Origin: Streptomyces sp. APSN-46.1
Lineage (GTDB): Bacteria > Actinomycetota > Actinomycetes > Streptomycetales > Streptomycetaceae
Assembly (NCBI RefSeq): GCF_022815725.1
Contig: NZ_JALGRF010000006.1
Coordinates: 186,001 to 250,000 of the forward strand
Reading direction: 5' to 3'
Length of the DNA: 64,000 nt
Shown piece after piece: positions 40,663-48,943 of this stretch. The translations under genes and the position numbers were made by a program. Every line of letters begins with the position of its first letter. The stretch's first letter is position 1. Below the pieces are notes generated by a model. That model ran no database searches. It was not told the DNA's origin and saw only the letters and a list, made by a program, of their open reading frames with translations.

Positions 40663-40688
40663 CCCGTAAGGGTCTGCTTGGGTACCCT
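40659..40688 (+). promoter_or_regulatory. Promoter of rplM-rpsI
   Basis: TTGACC (40659-40664), an 18-bp spacer and TACCCT (40683-40688). The -35 box contains the TGA stop of the GT87 gene. It leaves a leader of about 200 nt before rplM, with several possible stems but no gene. Confidence 0.75.
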
Positions 40689-40893
40689 GCTGGTTTGTTA
40701 TGCGTATTGGCTTTCTCATTCTCACGTGAAAGGGCCTTACGCCGGTCCACCGGACCGATGACCAGCGGTTCACACGGGTTGCGTCCCCGATGTGGACGAG
40801 GGCTGTCGTGATCGTCCGTGGTGACCCTGTCAGGACCTTCCCGCTGGGCTTGCGCCCTTGGGATACCACCACTGAAGAAGCGAAGGCATACGC

Positions 40894-41337
40894 GTGCGTA
40901 CGTTCAGCCCCAAGCCCGGCGACATCTCGCGCCAGTGGCTCGTCATCGACGCCCAGGACGTTGTCCTCGGCCGTCTGGCGACCCAGGCCGCTGCCCTCCT
41001 GCGGGGTAAGCACAAGCCGACTTACGCCCCCCACATGGACATGGGCGACTTCGTCATCATCGTCAACGCCGACAAGGTTCACCTGTCCGGCAACAAGGCG
41101 TCCCAGAAGATGGCGTACCGCCACTCGGGCTACCCGGGCGGTCTGCGTTCGGTGCGCTACGACGACCTCCTGGCGAACAACCCGGAGAAGGCCGTCGAGA
41201 AGGCCATCAAGGGCATGCTCCCCAAGAACACCCTGGGCCGTCAGATGCTCTCGAAGCTGAAGGTCTACTCGGGCGACCAGCACCCCCACGCTGCCCAGCA
41301 GCCGGTGCCGTTCGAGATCACCCAGGTCGCGCAGTAG
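40894..41337 (+). CDS. rplM: 50S ribosomal protein L13
   Basis: 147 aa. MRTFSPKPGDISRQWLVIDA and MLPKNTLGRQMLSKLKVYSG are signatures. L13 is an early 50S assembly protein; with S9 it forms the usual two-gene operon. The GTG start (in CGCGTGCGTACG) has AGAAGCGAAGG upstream. Confidence 0.99.
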   Translation: MRTFSPKPGDISRQWLVIDAQDVVLGRLATQAAALLRGKHKPTYAPHMDMGDFVIIVNADKVHLSGNKASQKMAYRHSGYPGGLRSVRYDDLLANNPEKAVEKAIKGMLPKNTLGRQMLSKLKVYSGDQHPHAAQQPVPFEITQVAQ

Positions 41338-41381
41338 TTCCGGCCACACCCCCTAAGACGTAGAAAATTCTGAGGAGCATC

Positions 41382-41897
41382 GTGGCCGAGACCACCGCCG
41401 AGACCCCCGTCGAAGAGTTCGAGGGCGTCGAGGAGTACACCACCGAGTCCGAGGTTGTCGTCGAGGGCGACTACACCTCCGAGTCCCTTGCCGGCCGTTT
41501 CGGCGAGCCCCAGCCGGCCGCCGGCCTGGGCCGTCGCAAGAACGCCATCGCCCGCGTCCGGATCGTTCCGGGCACCGGCAAGTGGAAGATCAACGGTCGC
41601 ACCCTTGAGGACTACTTCCCCAACAAGGTGCACCAGCAGGAAGTCAACGAGCCGTTCAAGCTGCTCGAACTCGACGGCCGCTACGACGTCATCGCCCGCA
41701 TCGCGGGTGGCGGCGTCTCCGGCCAGGCCGGCGCCCTGCGCCTCGGTGTGGCCCGCGCGCTGAACGAGGCGGACGTGGACAACAACCGCCCGGCGCTGAA
41801 GAAGGCCGGCTTCCTCTCCCGCGACGACCGTGCGGTCGAGCGCAAGAAGGCCGGTCTCAAGAAGGCCCGTAAGGCTCCGCAGTACAGCAAGCGTTAA
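41382..41897 (+). CDS. rpsI: 30S ribosomal protein S9
   Basis: 171 aa. An acidic N-terminal extension of about 45 residues (EEFEGVEEYTTESEVVVEGD) precedes the S9 core (GRRKNAIARVRIVPGTGKW); this extension is typical of Streptomyces. The C-terminal GLKKARKAPQYSKR reaches the P-site tRNA. AGGAG lies upstream of the GTG. Confidence 0.99.
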   Translation: MAETTAETPVEEFEGVEEYTTESEVVVEGDYTSESLAGRFGEPQPAAGLGRRKNAIARVRIVPGTGKWKINGRTLEDYFPNKVHQQEVNEPFKLLELDGRYDVIARIAGGGVSGQAGALRLGVARALNEADVDNNRPALKKAGFLSRDDRAVERKKAGLKKARKAPQYSKR

Positions 41898-41922
41898 TCT
41901 GCGCCTGCTGTTCTGCAACGAA

Positions 41923-41959
41923 ACCGCCCCGGCAGCACGCTCCGTGCTGCCGGGGCGGT
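41923..41959 (+). terminator. Terminator of rplM-rpsI
   Basis: A perfect 17-bp stem (41923-41939 with 41943-41959), a three-base loop, then TCGTTT. It is one of the clearest intrinsic terminators in the window. Confidence 0.92.
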
Positions 41960-42031
41960 TCGTTTACCGCCACAAGCGGCACATACCTTTCACAGCGGTC
42001 ACAGACAATGAGTGAACTCGGGAGGACAACA

Positions 42032-43390
42032 GTGGGACGACTCTTCGGGACGGACGGTGTACGAGGCGTTGCCAACGCGGATCTGACGGCTGAGCTCGCG
42101 CTCGGCCTCTCCGTGGCGGCGGCGCACGTACTGGCCGAAGCGGGCACCTTCGCGGGCCACCGGGCGACGGCCGTGGTCGGCCGTGACCCGCGGGCCTCCG
42201 GCGAGTTCCTTGAGGCCGCGGTCGTCGCGGGCCTCGCGAGCGCGGGCGTGGACGTCCTGCGCGTCGGTGTGCTGCCCACCCCGGCGGTGGCGTATCTCAC
42301 CGGTGCGCTGGGCGCCGACCTCGGCGTGATGCTGTCGGCCAGCCACAACGCGATGCCCGACAACGGCATCAAGTTCTTCGCGCGCGGCGGCCACAAGCTC
42401 GCCGACGAGCTGGAGAACCGCATCGAGTCCGTCTACGAGGAGCACCGCACCGGCGCTCCCTGGGTCCGGCCCACCGGCTCCGGCGTCGGCCGGGTGTCCG
42501 ACTACACCGAGGGCTTCGAGAAGTACGTCGCCCACCTCATCGGGGTCCTCCCCAACCGCCTCGACGGCCTGAAGGTCGTCCTGGACGAGGCGCACGGCGC
42601 GGCCGCGTACGTCTCGCCCGAGGCCTTCGCCCGGGCCGGCGCGGAGATCGTCACCATCGGCGCCGAGCCGGACGGCCTGAACATCAACGACGGCTGCGGC
42701 TCCACCCACCTCGGCCTGCTCAAGGCGGCCGTGGTCGAGCACGGCGCCGACTTCGGCATCGCGCACGACGGCGACGCCGACCGCTGCCTCGCGGTGGACG
42801 GCACCGGCGCGGAGATCGACGGCGACCAGATCCTCGCGGTGCTGGCCCTGGCCATGCGCGAGGCGGGGCAGCTACGCGGGAACACCGTGGTCGGCACCGT
42901 CATGTCCAACCTGGGCTTCAAGCTGGCCATGGAGGGCGAGGGCATCCAGGTCGTGCAGACCGGGGTCGGCGACCGGTACGTCCTGGAGTCGATGAAGGAG
43001 CACGGCTACGCGCTGGGCGGCGAGCAGTCCGGCCACGTGATCATCCTCGACCACGCGACCACCGGTGACGGCACCCTGACCGGCCTGCTGCTGGCGGCCC
43101 GCGTCGCGGCCACCGGCCGGTCCCTGGCCGACCTGGCCGGGGTCATGCAGCGGCTGCCGCAGGTCCTGGTCAACGTCCCGGACGTGGACAAGTCCCGTGT
43201 CACGACCTCGGCCGAGCTGGCCGTGGCCGTCACCGAAGCCGAGCACGAGCTGGGCACCACCGGCCGGGTGCTGCTGCGTCCGTCCGGTACGGAGCCGCTC
43301 GTACGGGTGATGGTCGAGGCCGCCGACATCGAGCACGCCCGCGCGGTGGCCGGGCGGCTCGCGGACGTCGTGAAGTCGGCGCTGGGCTGA
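42032..43390 (+). CDS. glmM: Phosphoglucosamine mutase
   Basis: 452 aa from GTG 42032 (VGRLFGTDGVRGVANADLTA) with GGGAGG seven bases upstream. The phospho-serine loop is VMLSASHNAMPDNG (about residue 100), the metal loop DGDADRC, the sugar loop GGEQSGH, and the phosphate-binding end RPSGTEPLVRVMVEA. It converts glucosamine-6-P to glucosamine-1-P for UDP-GlcNAc; glmS, the preceding enzyme of the pathway, lies 3 kb downstream. Confidence 0.98.
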   Translation: MGRLFGTDGVRGVANADLTAELALGLSVAAAHVLAEAGTFAGHRATAVVGRDPRASGEFLEAAVVAGLASAGVDVLRVGVLPTPAVAYLTGALGADLGVMLSASHNAMPDNGIKFFARGGHKLADELENRIESVYEEHRTGAPWVRPTGSGVGRVSDYTEGFEKYVAHLIGVLPNRLDGLKVVLDEAHGAAAYVSPEAFARAGAEIVTIGAEPDGLNINDGCGSTHLGLLKAAVVEHGADFGIAHDGDADRCLAVDGTGAEIDGDQILAVLALAMREAGQLRGNTVVGTVMSNLGFKLAMEGEGIQVVQTGVGDRYVLESMKEHGYALGGEQSGHVIILDHATTGDGTLTGLLLAARVAATGRSLADLAGVMQRLPQVLVNVPDVDKSRVTTSAELAVAVTEAEHELGTTGRVLLRPSGTEPLVRVMVEAADIEHARAVAGRLADVVKSALG

Positions 43391-43419
43391 CCTGGCCCTG
43401 ACGTCGGTGTGGTGCGGAG

Positions 43420-43446
43420 GAGGCCGGGGGCTCAGCCCCCGGCCTC
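43420..43446. terminator. Bidirectional terminator between glmM and DUF389 gene
   Basis: A 13-bp perfect inverted repeat centred on a single base (43433) in the 67-bp gap between two convergent genes. It can act in either direction; T-runs are lacking. Confidence 0.7.
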
Positions 43447-43457
43447 AGCTGTTGGCC

Positions 43458-44405
43458 TCAGCCCTTGGCCCCGCGGACCCAGCGGCCCTGCTGCGTCCGC
43501 CACAGCGCTTTCTGCCCGTACAGGGTCAGGATGCCCGCCAGCATGATCCCGCCCAGGTTCAGCAGGAGCTGCTCCGCCGAGCCCCACATCTGGCCGAACT
43601 CTCCGTAGCTGAGGGCCACGGCGGCGTTCGCGCCGGCCGGGACGGTGGTCACGGAGATCGCCACGCCGACCAGCGCCCCGGACTTCGCCGAGGTCAGGGA
43701 GAGCACCCCGGCCATGCCCGCCAGCAGCGAGACCACGAAGGAGAACGGGTCCGGCTGCCAGATGAAGCCGGTGTTCGGGCGGGGCCTGTCGAGCATGCCC
43801 GCGTGGAACTGGCCGATCGCGTCCATGCCGAGGCTGAAGACGGTGGTGGCGATGATCGCCGCGGCGAAGCCGATCAGCAGGGCGCTCAGCGACCGCAGGG
43901 CGAGCCGCGGCTCGCGCTGCACGACCCCGACGCACACCCCCGCGAGCGGGCCGAACTCCGGGCCGACCGCCATCGCGCCCACGATCAGGATCGCGTTGTC
44001 GAGCACCACACCGCAGGCCGCGATCATGGTCGCGAGGATCATGAACGCGCTGTAGGTGATGGTGAGGGTGGACTCCTCGTGGGTGGCCTCGGTCAGCTGC
44101 TCCCACAGCACGGCGTCGGCGGCCTCGCCCGGTGCCTCCTTCTCGGCTTCGTCGGCCCGCCGGGACATGGACAGGTCGATGTTCTCGACGGCGATCGAGC
44201 CGTCCTTCTCGATGCCCAGCTCCTGGAGCTCGTGGAGCAGCTCGTCCCCCGCCTCCCGCGCGACATCGCACAGCACCAGGTCGCCCCGGGGGTCGCGGGC
44301 GGCGCCGGGCAGCACGACGAGATGGGCGGTGCCGACCGTCGACTCGATGACCGATACGGCGGCCTCGGTCCGGTCTGCCGGGATGATCAACCGAAGGTGC
44401 AGCAT
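43458..44405 (-). CDS. DUF389 family membrane protein
   Basis: 315 aa. The N-terminal soluble part (about 1-115) is an ACT-like small alpha/beta domain. Then come about six membrane helices, beginning STLTITYSAFMILATMIAACG and including NAILIVGAMAVGPEFGPLAG, the DUF389 (TIGR00341) signature. Function unknown in the family; a channel or transporter role has been suggested. ATG start, 24 bp after coaA on the same strand, so probably co-transcribed. Confidence 0.9.
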   Translation of the reverse strand: MLHLRLIIPADRTEAAVSVIESTVGTAHLVVLPGAARDPRGDLVLCDVAREAGDELLHELQELGIEKDGSIAVENIDLSMSRRADEAEKEAPGEAADAVLWEQLTEATHEESTLTITYSAFMILATMIAACGVVLDNAILIVGAMAVGPEFGPLAGVCVGVVQREPRLALRSLSALLIGFAAAIIATTVFSLGMDAIGQFHAGMLDRPRPNTGFIWQPDPFSFVVSLLAGMAGVLSLTSAKSGALVGVAISVTTVPAGANAAVALSYGEFGQMWGSAEQLLLNLGGIMLAGILTLYGQKALWRTQQGRWVRGAKG

Positions 44406-44429
44406 GCCCGCACCCTAAAGGGTGAGCGG

Positions 44430-45467
44430 TCAGAGCTTGCGGAGGCTGAGCTTTTGCACCTTGTGGTCCGGACCCTTGCGGACGACGAGCGTCGCGCGGC
44501 CGCGGGTCGGGGCCACGTTCTCCAGCAGGTTGGGCTTGTTGATGGTGCGCCACATGGTCTGCGCGTACTCCAGGGCCTCCTCCTCGGAGACCTGGGTGTA
44601 CTTGCGGAAGTAGGAGAAAGGATTCTGGAACGCGGTCTCGCGGAGCTTCCGGAACCGGTTGAGGTACCAGCGCTCGATGTCCTCGGGACGCGCGTCCACG
44701 TACACGCTGAAGTCGAAGTAGTCGGCGAGGCCGACGCGGGTCCGGCCGTCCGTGCCGGGCAGGGCCGGCTGGAGGACGTTGAGCCCCTCGACGATGAGAA
44801 TGTCGGGGCGGCGCACGACGAGCCGCTCGCCCGGGACGATGTCGTAGATCAGGTGCGAGTAGACCGGGGCCGTGACCTCGTCCTTGCCGGCCTTGATGTC
44901 GGCGACGAAACGGGTGAGCGCGCGGCGGTCGTAGGACTCGGGGAAGCCCTTGCGGGCGGTCAGGCCGCGCCGCTGGAGCTCCTTCATGGGGTAGAGGAAC
45001 CCGTCGGTGGTCACCAGCTCGACACGGGGGTGCTCGGGCCAGCGGGCGAGCAGGGCCTGGAGCAGACGGGCCACGGTGGATTTGCCGACGGCCACGGAGC
45101 CGGCGACGCCTATGACGAAGGGGGTGCCCTGCTGGGCGCCGTGGCCGTTGCCCGCGTCCCCGAGGAAGGTGTTCAGGGTGCCGCGCAGATTGCTGGTGGC
45201 GCCCACGTAGAGGTTGAGGAGGCGGGAGAGCGGGAGGTAGACGTCCCGGACCTCGTCGAGGTCGATGACGTCTCCGAGCCCGCGCAGCCGCTCGACCTCG
45301 TCGGCGGTGAGGGGCAGCGGGGTCCGCTCGCGCAGGGCGCTCCACTCGGCCCGGGTGAGGTCGACGTAGGGGGAGGCGTCGGGCGTCCGGCGGGGACCGG
45401 GGCGCTCGGGCCGGTCGGGACGCTCCGTTGCGCTGTCCGACGTGCTTCGTGGCGGCGAAGTGATCAC
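44430..45467 (-). CDS. coaA: Type I pantothenate kinase
   Basis: 345 aa, longer than the roughly 316-aa E. coli enzyme by an Arg/Pro-rich N-terminal extension (TERPDRPERPGPRRTPD). The P-loop is GVAGSVAVGKSTVARLL, and VELVTTDGFLYP follows. It performs the first step of coenzyme A synthesis. The start is a GTG at 45467 without a strong ribosome-binding site; a later start is possible. Confidence 0.97.
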   Translation of the reverse strand: MITSPPRSTSDSATERPDRPERPGPRRTPDASPYVDLTRAEWSALRERTPLPLTADEVERLRGLGDVIDLDEVRDVYLPLSRLLNLYVGATSNLRGTLNTFLGDAGNGHGAQQGTPFVIGVAGSVAVGKSTVARLLQALLARWPEHPRVELVTTDGFLYPMKELQRRGLTARKGFPESYDRRALTRFVADIKAGKDEVTAPVYSHLIYDIVPGERLVVRRPDILIVEGLNVLQPALPGTDGRTRVGLADYFDFSVYVDARPEDIERWYLNRFRKLRETAFQNPFSYFRKYTQVSEEEALEYAQTMWRTINKPNLLENVAPTRGRATLVVRKGPDHKVQKLSLRKL

Positions 45468-45773
45468 AGGGCCATTGTCGGGGCTCGCGGGCGGTTGTGG
45501 GTGGTGGGGTCTGTCACGTACGGGGGCCCTGTGGGGCCCCGCGGGTGGGTGGTAGGGGGTGGGTCTCGATGGGGAAGCCGCTGGATCTCGCGTGCATCAC
45601 GATTGAGGGGGATGGACGGAAATCGGCCACCTGGGGTCCGGTTTTACCCGTACATTGCGATCACCGCAGCTCAGAGGGCGCCCCCGCCGTGCGTGGGGTG
45701 GTGCTCACGGCTGCCCGGTCGCTGTCATGCCGCTGTTCTGTCGCCTTTTCGCGCCTTCCGGGGGAGATCTTCC
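45468..45773. promoter_or_regulatory. Divergent region between coaA and lipoprotein gene
   Basis: 306 bp without a gene. It contains a palindrome near 45525-45541 (GGGGGCCC...GGGGCCCC type). No clear promoter hexamers were recognised. The right end carries GGGGGAG, the ribosome-binding site of the lipoprotein gene. Confidence 0.35.
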
Positions 45774-46511
45774 GTGCGTACCGCTCTTGTCCGTCGTGCC
45801 GTCCTGACCGCTTCCGCGGCCTCGCTGGCGCTGCTCGCCACCGCCTGCACCTCCTCCGGCGAGGCCGGCCCCAAGGCCGACGCCAAGGCCTCCGCCAAGC
45901 CGTCGCCCTCCGCCTCGCCGACGCCCGAGGCCAAGGCGCTCACGGCCGCCGAGCTGGAGAAGGCCACGCTGGCCGACGGCGACGTCCCGAAGGTGAAGAT
46001 CGAGAAGGCCGGCGCCGACGACGTGGCCAAGGCCGCCGAGGTCAGCAGCGACAAGCCGGAGTGCCAGCCGATCGCGCTGGTCGGCAGCCTGGCTCCGGTC
46101 GGCAAGCCCGTCACCACCACGGAACGCGTCGGCGCGACCGAGCCGACCGACCCCACCAACCTGTTGAGCATGACCATCACGGCGGTCCAGCTCCAGTCGT
46201 ACGACGGCAAGGGCGCCGAGGAGGCGCTGGCCTCCCTGAAGACGGCCGGCCAGGCCTGCGCCGGCGGGTTCGTCGTCACGGCCAAGGGCGAGAAGACCAC
46301 GATCAAGTCGCTGGTCCCGGCCACCGACGCCGCCGGCGACGACTCCGTGGCGTGGACCGTCACCATGGTCCAGGACGGCGAGACCATGAACAGCCGGCTG
46401 GTCGTCCTGCGCAAGGGCAACAACCTGGCGTCCATCCAGCAGGTCAAGTTCGAGGGCAAGGCCCAGACGCCGCAGGACTTCATCGACGCCCAGCTCAAGA
46501 AGCTCGGCTGA
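45774..46511 (+). CDS. Secreted lipoprotein of unknown function
   Basis: 245 aa from GTG 45774, which has GGGGGAG eight bases upstream. Signal peptide VRTALVRRAVLTASAASLAL with a lipobox-like end LLATAC (the -3 residue is Ala, slightly off consensus), so the Cys is probably lipidated. A low-complexity Ala/Ser/Pro linker follows, then a globular domain (CQPIALVGSLAPVGKPV, TLSM-type strands, QACAGGFVVTAKGEKT, NLASIQQVKFEGKAQTP) that resembles small Streptomyces lipoproteins. Function unknown. A terminator follows 19 bp after the stop. Confidence 0.85.
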   Translation: MRTALVRRAVLTASAASLALLATACTSSGEAGPKADAKASAKPSPSASPTPEAKALTAAELEKATLADGDVPKVKIEKAGADDVAKAAEVSSDKPECQPIALVGSLAPVGKPVTTTERVGATEPTDPTNLLSMTITAVQLQSYDGKGAEEALASLKTAGQACAGGFVVTAKGEKTTIKSLVPATDAAGDDSVAWTVTMVQDGETMNSRLVVLRKGNNLASIQQVKFEGKAQTPQDFIDAQLKKLG

Positions 46512-46530
46512 CCTTTCCCAACTGGGCGTC

Positions 46531-46565
46531 AACCCCGCTCCGGCGCATTCGCCGGGCGGGGTTTT
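46531..46565 (+). terminator. Terminator after the lipoprotein gene
   Basis: AACCCCGC (46531-46538) pairs with GCGGGGTT, with an inner CGGCG-CATT-CGCCG hairpin, then TTTTCGTCTTG. A good intrinsic terminator just upstream of glmS. Confidence 0.9.
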
Positions 46566-46617
46566 CGTCTTGTTCAGGTACCTGGCCAGAGCCCAACGGG
46601 GGCGTACCCTGCGGCGT

Positions 46618-48465
46618 ATGTGCGGAATTGTGGGTTACGTGGGGGCGCAGTCAGCGCTCGATGTGGTCGTCGCCGGACTCAAGCGGCTGGAGTACCGCGG
46701 CTACGACTCGGCCGGGGTCGCCGTGCTCGCGGACGGGGAGCTCGCCACCGTCAAGAAGGCCGGAAAGCTGGTCAATCTGGAGAAGGAACTGGTCGTGCAC
46801 CCGATGCCGGCCAGCTCCACGGGCCTCGGGCACACCCGGTGGGCGACCCACGGTGGGCCCACCGACCTCAACGCCCATCCCCATCTCGACAACGCGGGGC
46901 GGGTGGCCGTCGTCCACAACGGCATCATCGAGAACTTCGCCGCGCTGCGCGCCGAACTGGCCGAGCGCGGGCACCGGCTGGAGTCCGAGACGGACACCGA
47001 GGTCGTGGCCCACCTGCTGGCGGAGCGCTTCTCCGCCAGCGGGGACCTGGCGGAGGCCATGCGGCAGGTGTGCCGGCGGCTGGAGGGCGCGTTCACGCTG
47101 GTCGCGGTGCACGCCGACGCGCCGGACGTGGTGGTCGGCGCGCGCCGGAACTCCCCTCTGGTGGTGGGCGTTGGAGAGGGTGAGAACTTCCTCGCCTCGG
47201 ACGTGGCCGCGTTCATCGCCCACACGCGGTCCGCGATCGAGCTGGGGCAGGATCAGGTCGTCGAACTCCGCCGCGACGGGGTCTCGGTGACCGACTTCGA
47301 CGGTTCGCCCGCGTCGGTTCGGGCGTACCACGTGGACTGGGACGCCTCGGCGGCCGAGAAGGGGGGTTATGACTACTTCATGCTCAAGGAGATCGCCGAG
47401 CAGCCGAAGGCTGTCGCCGACACCCTCCTGGGCAGGATCGACGCGAGCGGCCTGCTGACCCTGGACGAGGTGCGCATCCCCACCTCGGTGCTCCGGGAGG
47501 TCGACAAGGTCGTGATCGTGGCGTGCGGTACGGCGTACCACGCGGGCATGATCGCGAAGCTGGCCATCGAGCACTGGACCCGCATTCCGTGCGAGACGGA
47601 ACTGGCGAGCGAGTTCCGCTACCGCGACCCGATCCTGGACCAGCGGACGCTGGTGATCGCGATCTCGCAGTCCGGCGAGACCATGGACACCCTGATGGCG
47701 CTGCGGCACGCGCGCGAGCAGGGAGCCAAGGTGCTGGCCGTCTGCAATACGAACGGGTCGACGATCCCGCGCGAATCGGATGCCGTGCTGTACACGCACG
47801 CCGGTCCGGAGGTGGCCGTCGCCTCGACCAAGGCGTTCCTGACGCAGCTGGTGGCCTGCTACTTGGTCGCGCTGTACCTCGGGCAGGTGCGGGGTACGAA
47901 GTGGGGCGACGAGATCGAGGCGGTGATCCGGGAGCTGTCGGACATCGCCGGCGCGGTGGACACCGTACTGGAGACCATGGAGCCGGTGCGGGCGCTGGCG
48001 CGGTCGCTGGCGGACAAGAACACGGTGCTGTTCCTAGGGCGGCACGTCGGGTACCCGGTGGCGCTGGAGGGCGCGCTCAAGCTCAAGGAACTGGCGTACA
48101 TGCACGCCGAGGGATTCGCGGCGGGCGAGCTCAAGCACGGGCCGATCGCGCTGATCGAGAAGGACCTGCCGGTGGTCGTCGTCGTGCCGTCGCCGCGCGG
48201 GCGCTCGGTGCTGCACGACAAGATCGTGTCGAACATTCAGGAGATCAGGGCGCGCGGGGCGCGGACCATCGTGATCGCGGAGGAGGGCGATCAGGCGGTG
48301 GTGCCGTACGCCGACCACCTGATCCGGATCCCGGCCACGCCGACACTGCTGCAACCGCTGGTGGCGACGGTGCCGTTGCAGGTGTTCGCATGCGAGTTGG
48401 CGACGGCGCGGGGGAACGAGGTGGACCAGCCGCGTAATCTCGCGAAGTCGGTGACCGTCGAATAG
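46618..48465 (+). CDS. glmS: Glutamine-fructose-6-phosphate transaminase (isomerizing)
   Basis: 615 aa from ATG 46618 so that Cys2 (MCGIVGYVG), the catalytic glutaminase cysteine, becomes N-terminal after Met removal. The glutaminase domain includes STGLGHTRWATHGGPTDLNA. Two SIS domains follow, with SQSGETMDTLMALRHA and HVGYPVALEGALKLKELAYM. It ends AKSVTVE. First step of UDP-GlcNAc synthesis. An in-frame upstream extension through the terminator is excluded by the need for Cys2. Confidence 0.98.
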   Translation: MCGIVGYVGAQSALDVVVAGLKRLEYRGYDSAGVAVLADGELATVKKAGKLVNLEKELVVHPMPASSTGLGHTRWATHGGPTDLNAHPHLDNAGRVAVVHNGIIENFAALRAELAERGHRLESETDTEVVAHLLAERFSASGDLAEAMRQVCRRLEGAFTLVAVHADAPDVVVGARRNSPLVVGVGEGENFLASDVAAFIAHTRSAIELGQDQVVELRRDGVSVTDFDGSPASVRAYHVDWDASAAEKGGYDYFMLKEIAEQPKAVADTLLGRIDASGLLTLDEVRIPTSVLREVDKVVIVACGTAYHAGMIAKLAIEHWTRIPCETELASEFRYRDPILDQRTLVIAISQSGETMDTLMALRHAREQGAKVLAVCNTNGSTIPRESDAVLYTHAGPEVAVASTKAFLTQLVACYLVALYLGQVRGTKWGDEIEAVIRELSDIAGAVDTVLETMEPVRALARSLADKNTVLFLGRHVGYPVALEGALKLKELAYMHAEGFAAGELKHGPIALIEKDLPVVVVVPSPRGRSVLHDKIVSNIQEIRARGARTIVIAEEGDQAVVPYADHLIRIPATPTLLQPLVATVPLQVFACELATARGNEVDQPRNLAKSVTVE

Positions 48466-48477
48466 AGGCTTGTTGTT

Positions 48478-48846
48478 GTGATTATCGGTGTGGGGATTGA
48501 CGTTGCCGAGATCGAGCGGTTCGGCGCCGCCCTGGAGCGGACGCCTCATCTGGCGCAACGGCTGTTCATCGACGCCGAGTTGACGCTGCCGAGCGGCGAG
48601 CGGCGCGGAGTCGCCTCGCTCGCCGCCCGGTTCGCGGCGAAGGAGGCCCTGGCCAAGGCGCTCGGCGCGCCCGCCGGGCTGCTGTGGACGGACGCCGAGG
48701 TGTACGTCGAGGACAGCGGGCAGCCGAGGCTGAGGGTGTCGGGCACGGTCGCGGCGCGGGCGGCGGCGCTGGGCGTGAAGTCCTGGCACATCTCACTGAG
48801 CCACGACGCCGGGGTGGCCTCCGCCGTGGTGATCGCCGAGGGGTAA
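48478..48846 (+). CDS. acpS: Holo-[acyl-carrier-protein] synthase
   Basis: 122 aa, GTG start (VIIGVGIDVAEIERF). Asp in GIDVAEIERF and Glu in RFAAKEALAKALG are the magnesium/CoA residues. It transfers 4'-phosphopantetheine to ACPs of fatty acid and possibly polyketide synthesis. 12 bp after glmS. Confidence 0.97.
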   Translation: MIIGVGIDVAEIERFGAALERTPHLAQRLFIDAELTLPSGERRGVASLAARFAAKEALAKALGAPAGLLWTDAEVYVEDSGQPRLRVSGTVAARAAALGVKSWHISLSHDAGVASAVVIAEG

Positions 48847-48943
48847 GCGGCCTCGGGGAAGTGGGGCACGCCTCCACGCCGGACGACGCGGAAACGCACC
48901 CCACTTCCCCGAGGGGGCTTGGCGGTTCGGGCAGGCTGGTGGC

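Noticed and set aside
43407..45773. Long in-frame upstream extension of the lipoprotein gene
   Set aside because: It would run antisense through the DUF389 and coaA genes; the GTG at 45774 has a strong ribosome-binding site and begins a signal peptide.
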